Positions 1 through 8,861 of a DNA stretch of 64,000 nucleotides are shown piece by piece. The notes below the pieces were generated by a model that saw only the letters and a program-made list of their open reading frames with translations, did not search any database and had not been told where the DNA came from. Positions within the stretch are counted from its first letter, which is position 1, and each line of letters starts with the position of its first letter. Both the position numbers and the translations under genes were made by a program. This DNA comes from Duganella zoogloeoides (GTDB lineage Bacteria; Pseudomonadota; Gammaproteobacteria; Burkholderiales; Burkholderiaceae_D), in assembly GCF_034479515.1 (NCBI RefSeq), contig NZ_CP140152.1:2108001-2172000 (forward strand), given 5' to 3'.

Positions 1-754
1 GTTTGGCGTTCCTGATGATCTTGGCCGAGGCCTTGCCGGCGGCGTCGATCGGCACGATCTGGTCGTCGCTGCCGTGCACGACCAGCACCGGTACGTCGAT
101 CTTTTTCAGGTCTTCGGTAAAGTCCACTTCCGAGAACTGCTTGATACAGTCATAGGCGTTCTTGATGCCGCACTGCATGCCTTGGGCCCAGAACGTGTCG
201 CGCACGCCTTCGGACACCTTGGCGCCGGGGCGGTTGTAGCCATAGAACGGCAAGGTCAGGTCCTTGAAGAACTGCGAGCGGTCGGCCAGCACGCCGGCGC
301 GGATGCCGTCGAACACTTCCATCGGCAAGCCGCCCGGGTTGGTTGCGGACTTGACCATTTGCGGCGGCACCGCGCCCACCAGCACGGCCTTCTTGACGCG
401 GGCGCTGCCATGGCGGCCGATATAGCGCGCCACTTCGCCGCCACCGGTGGAGTGACCCACCAGCGTGGCTTCCTTGACGTCGAGTGCGTTCAGCAGCGTG
501 GCCAGGTCGTCGGCATAGGTGTCCATGTCGTTGCCGCCCCAGGGCTGGCTCGACAGGCCGTGGCCGCGGCGGTCATGGGCGATCACGCGGTAGCCGTGGC
601 TGGCCAGGAAGATCATCTGGTCTTCCCAGGCATCGCCTTGCAGCGGCCAGCCATGGCTGAACACCACGGCCGGGCCGGTGCCCCAGTCCTTGAAGTGGAT
701 GCGGGTGCCATCTTCGGTGATGACGCTGTCGACTGAGAGATTGCTGTTTGCCAT
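1..754 (-). CDS. Alpha/beta hydrolase (non-heme chloroperoxidase type), 3' partial
   Basis: The reading frame starts at an ATG at 754 and is still open at the left window edge, giving 251 residues without a stop. It shows the alpha/beta-hydrolase pattern: an oxyanion-hole HGWP at about residues 34-37, a DRRGHG turn at 61-66, the nucleophile elbow GHSTGG with Ser102, and the acidic residue in HGSDDQ near 230. The catalytic His would lie beyond the edge. The order and wording of these motifs match the cofactor-free chloroperoxidase/esterase branch, which hydrolyses esters or makes peracids in vitro; the natural substrate is unknown. No signal peptide is visible, so it is probably cytoplasmic. 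It appears to be a single gene followed on the upstream side by an unrelated small ORF. Confidence 0.9.
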   Translation of the reverse strand, partial: MANSNLSVDSVITEDGTRIHFKDWGTGPAVVFSHGWPLQGDAWEDQMIFLASHGYRVIAHDRRGHGLSSQPWGGNDMDTYADDLATLLNALDVKEATLVGHSTGGGEVARYIGRHGSARVKKAVLVGAVPPQMVKSATNPGGLPMEVFDGIRAGVLADRSQFFKDLTLPFYGYNRPGAKVSEGVRDTFWAQGMQCGIKNAYDCIKQFSEVDFTEDLKKIDVPVLVVHGSDDQIVPIDAAGKASAKIIRNAK

Positions 755-845
755 GTTGTTGCTCCTTGGTGTGTGAGGGGTGACTACCTACCCAGTGTAG
801 TCAGCGCACCGTTGAAAAGCTCCTGCCAAAAGTGCAGGGCCATGG

Positions 846-1031
846 CTAACGTTTGGGCGGGGCTTCCCTGGTCACGGTGATGGCGACCGGGTCGCTCGAT
901 GGAAACGACTCGGCCAGGGCCTCGTCGAGCGCGTCCTGCTCGTGCTGCGACGGCGCGACTGGCGTGACTGGTACGACTGGCGCGGTGTTCGGTGCCTGCG
1001 GTGGCACCGGGGCTTTGCTGGGCTGTTTCAT
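846..1031 (-). CDS. Small conserved hypothetical protein (SFPSSDP motif)
   Basis: A 61-residue protein with a Pro/Ala-rich first half and a conserved-looking acidic second half containing the block LDEALAESFPSSDPVAITV. Similar short proteins with an E(S/A)FP-S-DP core are common in betaproteobacteria, with no assigned function that I know of. The ATG at 1031 is preceded by a purine-rich AGGAAAGG ribosome-binding site, which supports translation. It lies just downstream of the MBL-fold hydrolase gene on the same strand with a gap of about 17 bases, so the two may be co-transcribed. There is no membrane segment or signal peptide. Confidence 0.7.
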   Translation of the reverse strand: MKQPSKAPVPPQAPNTAPVVPVTPVAPSQHEQDALDEALAESFPSSDPVAITVTREAPPKR

Positions 1032-1048
1032 GGCGGACCTTTCCTAGA

Positions 1049-2020
1049 TTAATTGACGGTGCCGGGCGTGCCGTCGTAGTTGAGCGGCAGCCAGTCATAG
1101 GTTTTGCCGTCCTGGCGGATGCGGCCCAGGCCCGGGAAGGCGATATGCGCGGCGCCGACCATGGTGTGGTCCTTGGCTAGCGACTGCAACAGCCGCGCGC
1201 GGGTGGCTGCAGCGTCGGCTTCGCTGCTGTCGTACTTGACGGTGGCCTCCGGGTGTTCGAGCTGGATCGCGGTCACGTGCACGATGTCGCCCCAGATCAG
1301 CAGCGTCTGGCCGGCGCTCTGCACGCGGTACATGGCGTGGCCCGGGGTGTGGCCCGGCGCCGGCAGCGCTTCGATGCCAGCGTCGAGCTGGCCGAACTGT
1401 TGGTACGGTTGATAGTGGTTGGCGGCCTGGTATGGCGCCACGGCGGCCCTGGCCGCATCAAAAAAGGTCGAGAGGAAGTCGGGCGCCTTGACTTGATTGG
1501 CGGCGGACAGCCAGTAGTCGGCCTCCAGCTGCGACAGGCGCAGCACGGCGTTCGGGAACACGGCCCTGCCCTGCGCCATGATGCCGCCCGCGTGGTCCTT
1601 GTGCAGGTGGGTGAGCAGCACCTCGTCGACCTGCTCCGGCCGGTAGCCGGCAGCGCGCAGGTTGGTCAAGAGCTTGTTGCAGCAGTCGCCATACAGCACG
1701 CCAGCGCCGGCATCGACCAGGATCAGCTTCTTGCCGGTGTTGATCAGGAAGGCGTTGATCGAACCTTGCACCGGCTGCGCCAGTTCGGCCTTGGCCAGGT
1801 CCTGCTTGATCAGCGCGGCTTCGATATGGGTCATCACCGTATCGATGGGGAATGGATGGCTGCCGTCGGACAGGGCGGTGATTTCGAACTCACCCAGCAT
1901 GGTGCGGTAGTAGCCGGGCGCCTGGGTCTTGACCAGCGGCGCGGCGGCCTGGCTGGCCACGGCGATGAGCAGGGCGCACGCTGCGAGCAGGGGCAGCAGC
2001 AGGGTTTTATTGATTTTCAT
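1049..2020 (-). CDS. Exported MBL-fold metallo-hydrolase
   Basis: A 323-residue protein of the metallo-beta-lactamase fold. The N-terminus has a classical signal peptide (KINKT, then a long Leu/Ala core ending near ASQAAA at about residues 22-27), so it should act in the periplasm. The metal-binding signature THLHKDHAGG lies at about residues 136-145, followed by the later ligands in LPAPGHTPGH and the Asp in WGDIVH. This pattern matches the quorum-quenching lactonase-like/hydrolase branch of the superfamily, but the substrate cannot be read from the sequence. The start is supported by AAAGGA upstream of the ATG at 2020. The small SFPSSDP protein follows closely on the same strand. Confidence 0.9.
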   Translation of the reverse strand: MKINKTLLLPLLAACALLIAVASQAAAPLVKTQAPGYYRTMLGEFEITALSDGSHPFPIDTVMTHIEAALIKQDLAKAELAQPVQGSINAFLINTGKKLILVDAGAGVLYGDCCNKLLTNLRAAGYRPEQVDEVLLTHLHKDHAGGIMAQGRAVFPNAVLRLSQLEADYWLSAANQVKAPDFLSTFFDAARAAVAPYQAANHYQPYQQFGQLDAGIEALPAPGHTPGHAMYRVQSAGQTLLIWGDIVHVTAIQLEHPEATVKYDSSEADAAATRARLLQSLAKDHTMVGAAHIAFPGLGRIRQDGKTYDWLPLNYDGTPGTVN

Positions 2021-2111
2021 GGCGGTCCTTTACGTATCATCTTGGATAGATGAATGGTAAAGGTCCGCCGCAATTAAGCCACCTCCATTAAGGCGGGGCT
2101 AAGGCTCCTGC

Positions 2112-2387
2112 CTAGACTTCGGTTTCCGCTTCGTCGATGGCTTCGCGCACCTCGTCGGCAAAACCAAACTGCACGTCGTGGCCGCCGACGCCGTCCTGGT
2201 AGAAGAAGTGCACCGGGCCGTCTTCGTCGGCGACGATCCAGGCATCGACCTCGGCGCGCTGGTGGCGGTCGCCGATGCGCACGATGTCGATCTTGTGGCG
2301 CTCACCGGGAGCGAGCAGGTGCTTGACGACGTCCTTGGTGCGGGCGGTGGCCAGGGGAACGTAGTGGGCGGTGTGGCGGTCGATCAT
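2112..2387 (-). CDS. Conserved hypothetical protein, 91 residues
   Basis: A small acidic soluble protein. I place the start at the ATG at 2387 (reading MIDRHTAHYV) because an AAGGAG ribosome-binding site stands at the right distance; an upstream in-frame extension to 2447 has no such signal. The body is rich in Asp/Glu/His with a DAWIVADEDGPVHFFY stretch, but I recognise no domain. There is no signal peptide or membrane segment. It stands alone between the MBL hydrolase and the J-domain protein gene. Confidence 0.65.
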   Translation of the reverse strand: MIDRHTAHYVPLATARTKDVVKHLLAPGERHKIDIVRIGDRHQRAEVDAWIVADEDGPVHFFYQDGVGGHDVQFGFADEVREAIDEAETEV

Positions 2388-2494
2388 GGTGACTCCTTGT
2401 GATATAGGCGCAATATGCTCCCGCGAGTGTACCGCGCACGGGAGCATGGCACCTCTGCCATTGGGGGAGTTCGGTGCGCCAGCTTACTATCCGG

Positions 2495-4693
2495 TTACGG
2501 TTTGATGCCGTAGCCGGCGTACTCGGCGTCAATGCCGGGGCGTTTTGCCCGCGCCGCTTTCAGGTCCGCTGCCGCACCGGCTTGCTGGCCCAGGTGTTGC
2601 CTGGCGATGCCGCGTACGAACAGGGTGCCGGCCATGGTCGGCGCCAGCGCCAGGGCGCGGTCGAAACGCTCGACCGCCTGATCGAATTTGCCCAGGCGCA
2701 GCAGGATCACGCCTTCGGTGTCGAGGAAGGCCGGTGCGTCCGGCGCGTCGGTATTGGCCTTTTGCGCCAGCGTCAGCGCGGTGGGCAGGGCTGCATTGTT
2801 GGTGGCCAGGATCCATGCGAGATTGTTGAGCCGCATTGCCGTGTCGGCCCGGGTACGGGCCTTTTCCACATCGTCAGCGGCCTGGTCCGGCTTGCCCGCC
2901 ATGGTGTAGGCCACGCTGCGCAACGCCAGCAGCTGGATCACGGTATCGGTATCGTCCAGGCGCTCCATCGCTCGCTTGTAGGTGGCGATGGCGTCGTCCG
3001 GACGGCCCGCTTCGCGCTCCCACCATGCCCGTGCACTGAGTACTCCTATCGGATTGTCGGTGAGCGCAAGGGCCGAGTCGAAGTCGCGCTCCCTGCCGGC
3101 CCGGTCGCTGGCCGGGCGCAGCAGGGCGCGGTCAAGGTACATCGTGGCGTCGGGTGCGCTGGCCACGCCCCGCGTCAGCACCTCCATGGCCTTCTCCATG
3201 TTGCCGTTTTTTTTGTGGATAAAGGCGATCAGGTGATACACGCGCGGCTTGTCGCTGAAATGCGTGAGCATCGATTCCAGTTGTTCCAGCGCTTCCGGCG
3301 ACCGCTGTACATTGAGCAGGACTTCGACCTGCAAGATCCGCGTGAAATAGAGGTCCTCGTCGCCGGGCAGCAGCCGGTCGATATCGCGCAGTGCTTCCTG
3401 GAAGTTGCCGCGGTTGGCCGAGATCGCGGCCCGCAGGCGCAGCAGCCGTACGGAATCGGGATTGAGCGCGGCCGCTTTTTCCAGCATGCTGTCGATCGGC
3501 TTCTCTACGCCGGCCAGCTGCCACAGGTAGGCGCGCATGGCGTAGGCGTCGGCAAAGTCGGGCTTCAGGGCGTTGGCCTGGTCAAGGCTTGTCATCGCCG
3601 CTTCCATCTGACCGTCGAAGTACTGGTTTTCAGCCTGATTTATCAGGGCCTCTGCGTCGAGAGCCATGACTGGCGGCACGTTGTGATGGTCGGCCCCCGT
3701 GTTCGACAGGGTTCGGACTGCAAAAAATATAACGACCAGCAAGACCCATACCCAATACCAGCGAAACGTGTCCTCAGCCCGTGCATCTCTCATCGTTGCG
3801 CGCCGCTTCAAGCCCAGCAGTGCCAGTGCGCGCTGCCAGCCGGGCATGTTTTCCTCCATCTTGCGCCAGCTGTTAATGGTGTCGACGTCCACCACCATGG
3901 ATAACCAGTTCGGGAATCGTGCCGTCATGGTCTCGAGTGCGTGCACCTGTAGCGCCAACACGCGCCAGCTCGGCATGGCGGGATCGCGCAGTTGTTGCAG
4001 CAGCCGGCGCTGGGCGTCGGCTTCGTCGTCGTGCTGCGAATCGAACAATGCGCGTTCGTCGATGGCCAGGTCGATCAGCATGCCGGCGTAGCCCAGATTT
4101 TGCACCCGGCGGCGGTCGGCCGCCCAGCCGAAAGTATCCACGGCTGCCACCAGCAGCGCCTCGTGGCCCGGCCGCCAGCCTTCTGCCAGCAGCATTGCCA
4201 CGCGCCGCTCGAACTGCTCGCGCGCGTCGATGCCGAACAGGCGCAGGTCGTCCAGGCAGGTTTGCAGGGCTTGCGCCCAAGGCGTTTCGCTTTCGATGGG
4301 GCCCTTTGCGGCGGCGGCCAACGCGGGCAGGCGTGCAACGAATTCTTCGAAGACTTCGTCGCCAAGCGCTTGCGGGTCTTCGCCGGCCGGCAGCACCTCG
4401 GCTGGCAATGCGGTGGCTTCGATAACCTCGGTGCCGGCGACATCAGGGGCGGGTGGCGCGTCGGCCTGCACTTGCGCGCGCTTCTCTTCGCCATCGCCAT
4501 CATCATCACCGGCGAAATACTCGGGATTGCGCACCCAGAACAGCGCCGCCTCGTACGCTTCGCGCAGGCTCTGGAAGCCGGCCGCATCGTGCTCCTGGTC
4601 GATCAGCTTGAGTTCGCGCGCATAGGCGCGGCGAATGGTGCGCTCGTCGGCATCCCCGGCCAGCGACAGCCGTTGCAAAAACATCAGTTCCAT
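2495..4693 (-). CDS. J-domain-like/TPR membrane protein, likely HscC co-chaperone (DjlB/DjlC type)
   Basis: A 732-residue protein. Residues 1-60 carry a degenerate J-domain of the DjlB/DjlC kind (RRAYARELKLIDQEHD and SLREAYEAAL); no canonical HPD tripeptide is seen. A single membrane segment (WYWVWVLLVVIFFAVRTL) lies near residue 310-330. The C-terminal half is built of tetratricopeptide-like repeats (for example FADAYAMRAYLWQLAG and KFDQAVERFDRALALAP). It begins about 8 bases after the stop of hscC on the same strand, so the two form an operon. In E. coli HscC works with the J-proteins DjlB and DjlC, and the neighbour relation supports the same role here: stimulating HscC ATPase and delivering clients at the inner membrane. 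The ATG at 4693 is preferred; a GTG one codon upstream is possible. Confidence 0.85.
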   Translation of the reverse strand: MELMFLQRLSLAGDADERTIRRAYARELKLIDQEHDAAGFQSLREAYEAALFWVRNPEYFAGDDDGDGEEKRAQVQADAPPAPDVAGTEVIEATALPAEVLPAGEDPQALGDEVFEEFVARLPALAAAAKGPIESETPWAQALQTCLDDLRLFGIDAREQFERRVAMLLAEGWRPGHEALLVAAVDTFGWAADRRRVQNLGYAGMLIDLAIDERALFDSQHDDEADAQRRLLQQLRDPAMPSWRVLALQVHALETMTARFPNWLSMVVDVDTINSWRKMEENMPGWQRALALLGLKRRATMRDARAEDTFRWYWVWVLLVVIFFAVRTLSNTGADHHNVPPVMALDAEALINQAENQYFDGQMEAAMTSLDQANALKPDFADAYAMRAYLWQLAGVEKPIDSMLEKAAALNPDSVRLLRLRAAISANRGNFQEALRDIDRLLPGDEDLYFTRILQVEVLLNVQRSPEALEQLESMLTHFSDKPRVYHLIAFIHKKNGNMEKAMEVLTRGVASAPDATMYLDRALLRPASDRAGRERDFDSALALTDNPIGVLSARAWWEREAGRPDDAIATYKRAMERLDDTDTVIQLLALRSVAYTMAGKPDQAADDVEKARTRADTAMRLNNLAWILATNNAALPTALTLAQKANTDAPDAPAFLDTEGVILLRLGKFDQAVERFDRALALAPTMAGTLFVRGIARQHLGQQAGAAADLKAARAKRPGIDAEYAGYGIKP

Positions 4694-4700
4694 CACAGCC

Positions 4701-6434
4701 TTATTGCGGTTCGTTGAGTGGCATGCTTAGTGGCGTAACGAAGCTGTCATGCTCGATTTCGTTGAGCATGGCCTCGAACTGCTTGCGGGCCGGTTCGACC
4801 ACGCGCTTGTCCTGGCTGTCCAGCGCCTGTTCGAACAGCACGATCTGGGCGCCGAACCATTCGCGGCCCTGGCCGCGCATCAGCTGGTACAGACGTTCGG
4901 CGCGCGCCAGCAGGGTGCGGTGCTCGATGCGATCGCGCGGGTGGATTTTAAGTTCCGACAGCGAGACGAAACGTTTGGCGATGTCTTCCTCCGACAGCAG
5001 ACCCGGATTGCCCTCGATGACCAGCGTGTGCACCGCGCTGGTGGCGGTCACGGTCGCCTCCACTTGCAGCAGGCCGTTGACGTCGTAGGTAAAGCGAATA
5101 TCGACGCCGCTGTCGGCGATGGCGCCGCCGGCCAGTTTCACTTTCAGGCTGCCGAGCAGGATGTTATCGCGCGTCATGCGCGCCTCGCCCTGGAACACGC
5201 GCAGCTCCAGCCATTTCTGCTTGTCGCTCACCGGGTGGTACTGCTTGACGCGGCTGACCGGCACCGGCGTATTGCGCTCGATGATGGGATCGAAGTGGCC
5301 GCCGGCGAAATTGCGCTCACCGAGCTGCATCGACACCTCGATGCCCAGCGAATAGGGCGAGACATCGGTCATCACCACTTCGTCCAGCGCGGCGTCGCGC
5401 ATTTTCAGGCCGGCCTGCACGGCCGCACCGAGCGCCACCACTTCGTCCGGATTGATGTCGCAGGCAGGGAAGCGGCCGAACATGCGCGCCACCAGCTTGC
5501 GCACCACGGGCATGCGGGTAGCGCCGCCGGCCAGCACGATGTTGTCGAGTTCGGAGATTTTCAGGTTGGCGTCGCGCAGCGCCCGTTCGATCGGATCGCG
5601 CAGGCGGCGCAGCAGCACCGTGCAGATGCGTTCCAGCGCCGCTTCGTCCAGCGCCAGTGTGTATTGGGTGTCGTCGTGGTAGATCTCGATGCTGGCGGCA
5701 GCTGTATCGCTGAGCGCGCGTTTGGCCCGCTCGCACGAGGCCAGCAGGCGCTGCATGAAATACGGGTCGTTCTTGAGCGTGGCCGGTAGCTTGTGGTGGG
5801 CCAGAAAATGATCGACCATGGCCAGCACGAAGTCTTCGCCGCCCAGCATATTGTCGCCGGCCGAGGCGCGCACTTCCATCACGCCCTCGAACAGGTCGAG
5901 CACCGACACGTCGAACGTGCCGCCACCGAGGTCGAAGACCAGGAAGCGGGTTTCGGCGTCGCGCTGGTGGATGCCGTAAGCGAGCGCCGCAGCGGTCGGC
6001 TCGTTCAGCAGCCGGTCCACCTTCAGGCCGGCCAGCTGGCCGGCCGCGCGCGTGGCCTTGCGCTGGCTGTCGGAAAAGTAGGCGGGCACGGTGATGATCG
6101 CCTCCGTCACCGGGTGGCCCAGTACGGCCTCGGCGTCTTCCTTCAGCGAACGCAGGATCAGCGCCGACAATTCCTCGGGCCGGAAATCGCGCTGGCCCAG
6201 GCGCAGCGTGCGGTCGCTGCCCATGTAGCGTTTAAATACGGCAGCCGTGCGGTCAGGATGGGTTTGCAGCCGTTCGCGGGCAGCCCGGCCGACGAGGATG
6301 GTGCCGTCCTCGTCGACACTGACACACGACGGTGTCAAGGTTTCTCCCAGGCTGTTCGGGATCAGGCGCGCGGCGCCGTTTTCCCATACTGCGATCAAGC
6401 TGTTGGTGGTGCCTAAATCTATCCCGACGATCAT
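4701..6434 (-). CDS. hscC: Hsp70-family chaperone HscC
   Basis: A 577-residue Hsp70 homologue, clearly shorter than DnaK (about 640) and close to HscC length. It has the ATPase phosphate-1 motif GIDLGTTNSL at the N-terminus, phosphate-2 FDLGGGTFDVSVLD, the adenosine motif IVLAGGATRMPVV, and a substrate-binding region with a shortened lid. The wording of the N-terminus (VWENGAARLIPNSLGE) is typical of HscC rather than DnaK or HscA. The role is ATP-driven protein chaperoning in the cytoplasm, specialised and non-essential in E. coli. The ATG at 6434 fits the family; a TTG five codons upstream also keeps the frame. It is the first gene of the operon with the J/TPR protein that follows. Confidence 0.95.
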   Translation of the reverse strand: MIVGIDLGTTNSLIAVWENGAARLIPNSLGETLTPSCVSVDEDGTILVGRAARERLQTHPDRTAAVFKRYMGSDRTLRLGQRDFRPEELSALILRSLKEDAEAVLGHPVTEAIITVPAYFSDSQRKATRAAGQLAGLKVDRLLNEPTAAALAYGIHQRDAETRFLVFDLGGGTFDVSVLDLFEGVMEVRASAGDNMLGGEDFVLAMVDHFLAHHKLPATLKNDPYFMQRLLASCERAKRALSDTAAASIEIYHDDTQYTLALDEAALERICTVLLRRLRDPIERALRDANLKISELDNIVLAGGATRMPVVRKLVARMFGRFPACDINPDEVVALGAAVQAGLKMRDAALDEVVMTDVSPYSLGIEVSMQLGERNFAGGHFDPIIERNTPVPVSRVKQYHPVSDKQKWLELRVFQGEARMTRDNILLGSLKVKLAGGAIADSGVDIRFTYDVNGLLQVEATVTATSAVHTLVIEGNPGLLSEEDIAKRFVSLSELKIHPRDRIEHRTLLARAERLYQLMRGQGREWFGAQIVLFEQALDSQDKRVVEPARKQFEAMLNEIEHDSFVTPLSMPLNEPQ

Positions 6435-6507
6435 TTTGGTGCTCAGCAAAAATAGTTATGCTAGCACAACTTGCAAACTTTGTAACGGTGTTGGTGGGTT
6501 GAAAATA

Positions 6508-7140
6508 TCAGGAAAAATGGACCAGGCCCCGGCGCGCCGCCACCATGGCTGCCTCGGTGCGGGTGCAAACGTTCAGCTTGGACATGATGCTCTTGACGTG
6601 GAACTTGACGGTGCCGACGCCGATGCCGGCGGCGCGGGCGATGACCTTGTTGCTCATGCCGGTGGCCAGGTGGCCAAGGATGTCGCGCTCGCGCGGGGTC
6701 AGCTGGTTGCCGTGGATGCGGCTGGCAAGCTTGATCGCCATTTCCGGCATCATGTATTTTTTACCGGACAGCACGGTATGGATGCAGGCCATCAAGTCGT
6801 CGAGCGGCGCGCTCTTGGCCATGTAGGCGCTGGCGCCGGCGCGCATGCCGCGGTCGGCTTCGTCTTCGCCTTCGTGGCCGCTGAGGATGATGATCTTGGC
6901 GCCGGGATGACGGGCGCTGATGCGGCCGATCGCTTCGATGCCGTCGCAGTCGGGCATGTTCAGGTCCATCAGCAGCAGGTCCGGTTGCAGCCGGTCGCAC
7001 ATTTCCATCGCCTGCATGCCGCTGGCGGCCTGGCCCAGCAAGGTGAACGCATCCTGCTTTTCGATCAGCGACGCCATGCCGGCGCGGATCAGCGGGTGTA
7101 CGTCGGCGATAACGATGGATGCGGAAGTCAGGGTATTCAT
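6508..7140 (-). CDS. Two-component response regulator, NarL/LuxR family
   Basis: A 210-residue response regulator. The receiver domain shows acidic residues near the start (VIADVHP), the phospho-acceptor Asp in LLLMDLNMPDCDG, and the Lys in MAKSAPLDD. The C-terminal 60 residues form a LuxR-type helix-turn-helix (LTPRERDILGHLATGMSNKVIA followed by IGVGTVKFHVKSIMSKL). It would bind DNA as a phosphorylated dimer. No sensor kinase gene is adjacent, so the partner is encoded elsewhere. I place the start at the ATG at 7140, which has an AGGAG site; the longer frame upstream lacks one. It is transcribed in the same direction as hscC but lies upstream of it. Confidence 0.92.
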   Translation of the reverse strand: MNTLTSASIVIADVHPLIRAGMASLIEKQDAFTLLGQAASGMQAMEMCDRLQPDLLLMDLNMPDCDGIEAIGRISARHPGAKIIILSGHEGEDEADRGMRAGASAYMAKSAPLDDLMACIHTVLSGKKYMMPEMAIKLASRIHGNQLTPRERDILGHLATGMSNKVIARAAGIGVGTVKFHVKSIMSKLNVCTRTEAAMVAARRGLVHFS

Positions 7141-7300
7141 GGTCGTGCTCCTCGTGTGGTTGGATGAGCACATTTTGCGCAAAGCTGGCGGTTATGGATA
7201 GTTATACAAAGGTATGGTGAATCGGTTAAAAAGGTTAAATTCACCATGGCCATCACCCGAAAGAGTGAGCGATGGCCGCTCCCTATGACGCGCTACGCGC

Positions 7301-7687
7301 TTATTGCACTGCGCGGGCCACCGGTACGTTTTCCACGTGCACGTTGGCGTAATTGAAGCCGCCGGTGCCGTTCCACTCGCCGTTGATGGCCAGGTGGGCT
7401 TCGAATGGCAGGACGACCGTCGACGGGCCGTCAGGATGGATCACGCCGGTCAGACCGACAACTTGCGTGACGTCGCCGAAACCGGTGGCGTAGATCGATC
7501 CCTTGACCTGGCCCGAATAGCTGCCGTTCTGGACGGCCTGGGTGACGTGCACGCTGCCCGTTACGCTGTGGGTGGACGGCACCACCACCAGGGCGAAGTT
7601 GACGATGGGCGCGCCCGGCATGCCGACGTTGCCGATCGTGCCTTTGACCAGATAAGCGCCTGCCAATGGATTTTGTTCGGTGGACAT
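7301..7687 (-). CDS. Conserved hypothetical protein, DUF1842-like
   Basis: A 128-residue protein without signal peptide, rich in Val, Gly and Thr with alternating hydrophobic residues, suggesting an all-beta fold. The sequence around GAYLVKGTIGNVGMPGAPIVNFALVV and the Gly-rich middle resemble the DUF1842 family known from Burkholderia and relatives; I assign it by recollection of the family pattern, not by a search. Function is unknown. The ATG at 7687 has an AGAGGTC ribosome-binding site. It is flanked by non-coding gaps of about 130-160 bases on both sides and looks monocistronic. Confidence 0.6.
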   Translation of the reverse strand: MSTEQNPLAGAYLVKGTIGNVGMPGAPIVNFALVVVPSTHSVTGSVHVTQAVQNGSYSGQVKGSIYATGFGDVTQVVGLTGVIHPDGPSTVVLPFEAHLAINGEWNGTGGFNYANVHVENVPVARAVQ

Positions 7688-7819
7688 GATGACCTCTTGA
7701 GATTGGTTTAGTTGGAGTTCCCAGGTTTGGTACTACACCGGCGTTATTGCAAAGGACGTGCCAGCCTGGGAGCCAGTAAAACCGTGCCGATCGAATGTCA
7801 AACGCAAGGTTTTGCCATG

Positions 7820-8752
7820 TCAACTGAAGTTTTTTACATGTAAGATGCGCTCGCCCAGCCAGGCATGGCAACTGACCAGGACGATCCCGGCAACCACCAA
7901 TGCGCTCCCGGCCGAAAACGTGGGACTGACGCGCTCATCGAGCAGCCACGCGCCCAGCGCCACGCCGAACATCGGCGTCAGGAACGAGAACGTGCCCAGG
8001 CGCGAGGCAAGATAGCGGCGCAGCAGCGCAAACCACAGCAGCAGGCTTGCCACCGAGACGATCAGCGTCTGGAACGCCAGGTTGGCCAGTACCAGCGGGG
8101 TGGGGCGGAGGTGCCACTGGCCCAGCACGCCAGCGGCAATCGTCAGCATCACGAACGCCACCAGCAACTGAAACACCGTGGTCTGGGTGGCCGGCGCCTG
8201 GGCCAGCCGCGAGCAGCGCACCAGCACCGTGGTGGCGCCCCAGGCCGCACCGGCCAGCAGGCACAGGGCGTCGCCCACCAGGGACACGTCCGAAGCAGGC
8301 CCGGGCGCGGCAGGGCCACGCAGGAATGTGACCACGATGCCGGCAAATGCCAGTGCAATGCCCAGCCACTGCAACCGCGCCAGGCGCTCGGAGCGCAGGC
8401 GGAAATGCAGCCCCACGGCGGCAAACAACGGGCCCGTGTACAGCAGCACCGCGCCGTGGGCGGCGCTGGTCAAACGCAGGCCGGCGCCCAGTAGCAGGTA
8501 TTCGAGCGCGAACAGCAAACCGGCGCCCAGGCCTGCGCGCCAGGGCAGCGCTGCGGATGCGATCGTCTCGCGCCGTACGCGCATCAGCGCCAGTACCAGC
8601 ACGGCGGCCAGGCCGGAGCGCAGCGCCACTTGCAGGATCGGGCTGGCGTCACCGGCGGTGGCTTTCAGGCCGATCTGCTGCATGCTCCATACCAGGCACA
8701 GCCCGGTCATGGCCATCGTTGCCCGTCCATCCATCGCCTTGTGTGGGTCCAT
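7820..8752 (-). CDS. DMT-superfamily (EamA) transporter
   Basis: A 310-residue integral membrane protein with about ten hydrophobic segments arranged as two EamA halves (for example SAAHGAVLLYTGPLFAAVGLHF and TLIVSVASLLLWFALL). Such proteins export amino acids or other small metabolites across the inner membrane; the substrate is not readable. The frame extends upstream to 8959, but the ATG at 8752 has a clear AGGAG site and gives the usual family length. It is transcribed away from an AraC-family regulator gene, with about 110 bases between, so that regulator is a good candidate to control it. Confidence 0.9.
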   Translation of the reverse strand: MDPHKAMDGRATMAMTGLCLVWSMQQIGLKATAGDASPILQVALRSGLAAVLVLALMRVRRETIASAALPWRAGLGAGLLFALEYLLLGAGLRLTSAAHGAVLLYTGPLFAAVGLHFRLRSERLARLQWLGIALAFAGIVVTFLRGPAAPGPASDVSLVGDALCLLAGAAWGATTVLVRCSRLAQAPATQTTVFQLLVAFVMLTIAAGVLGQWHLRPTPLVLANLAFQTLIVSVASLLLWFALLRRYLASRLGTFSFLTPMFGVALGAWLLDERVSPTFSAGSALVVAGIVLVSCHAWLGERILHVKNFS

Positions 8753-8861
8753 TATCGTTGCTCCTGTTGTGGTCCGGGCATTTTGAACTGGGCGGTTTTT
8801 ATTGATATAGTGAGAAACCGACAGCACATCGCTGGTTTCGGTCAACTTCACCCATTCCCCC

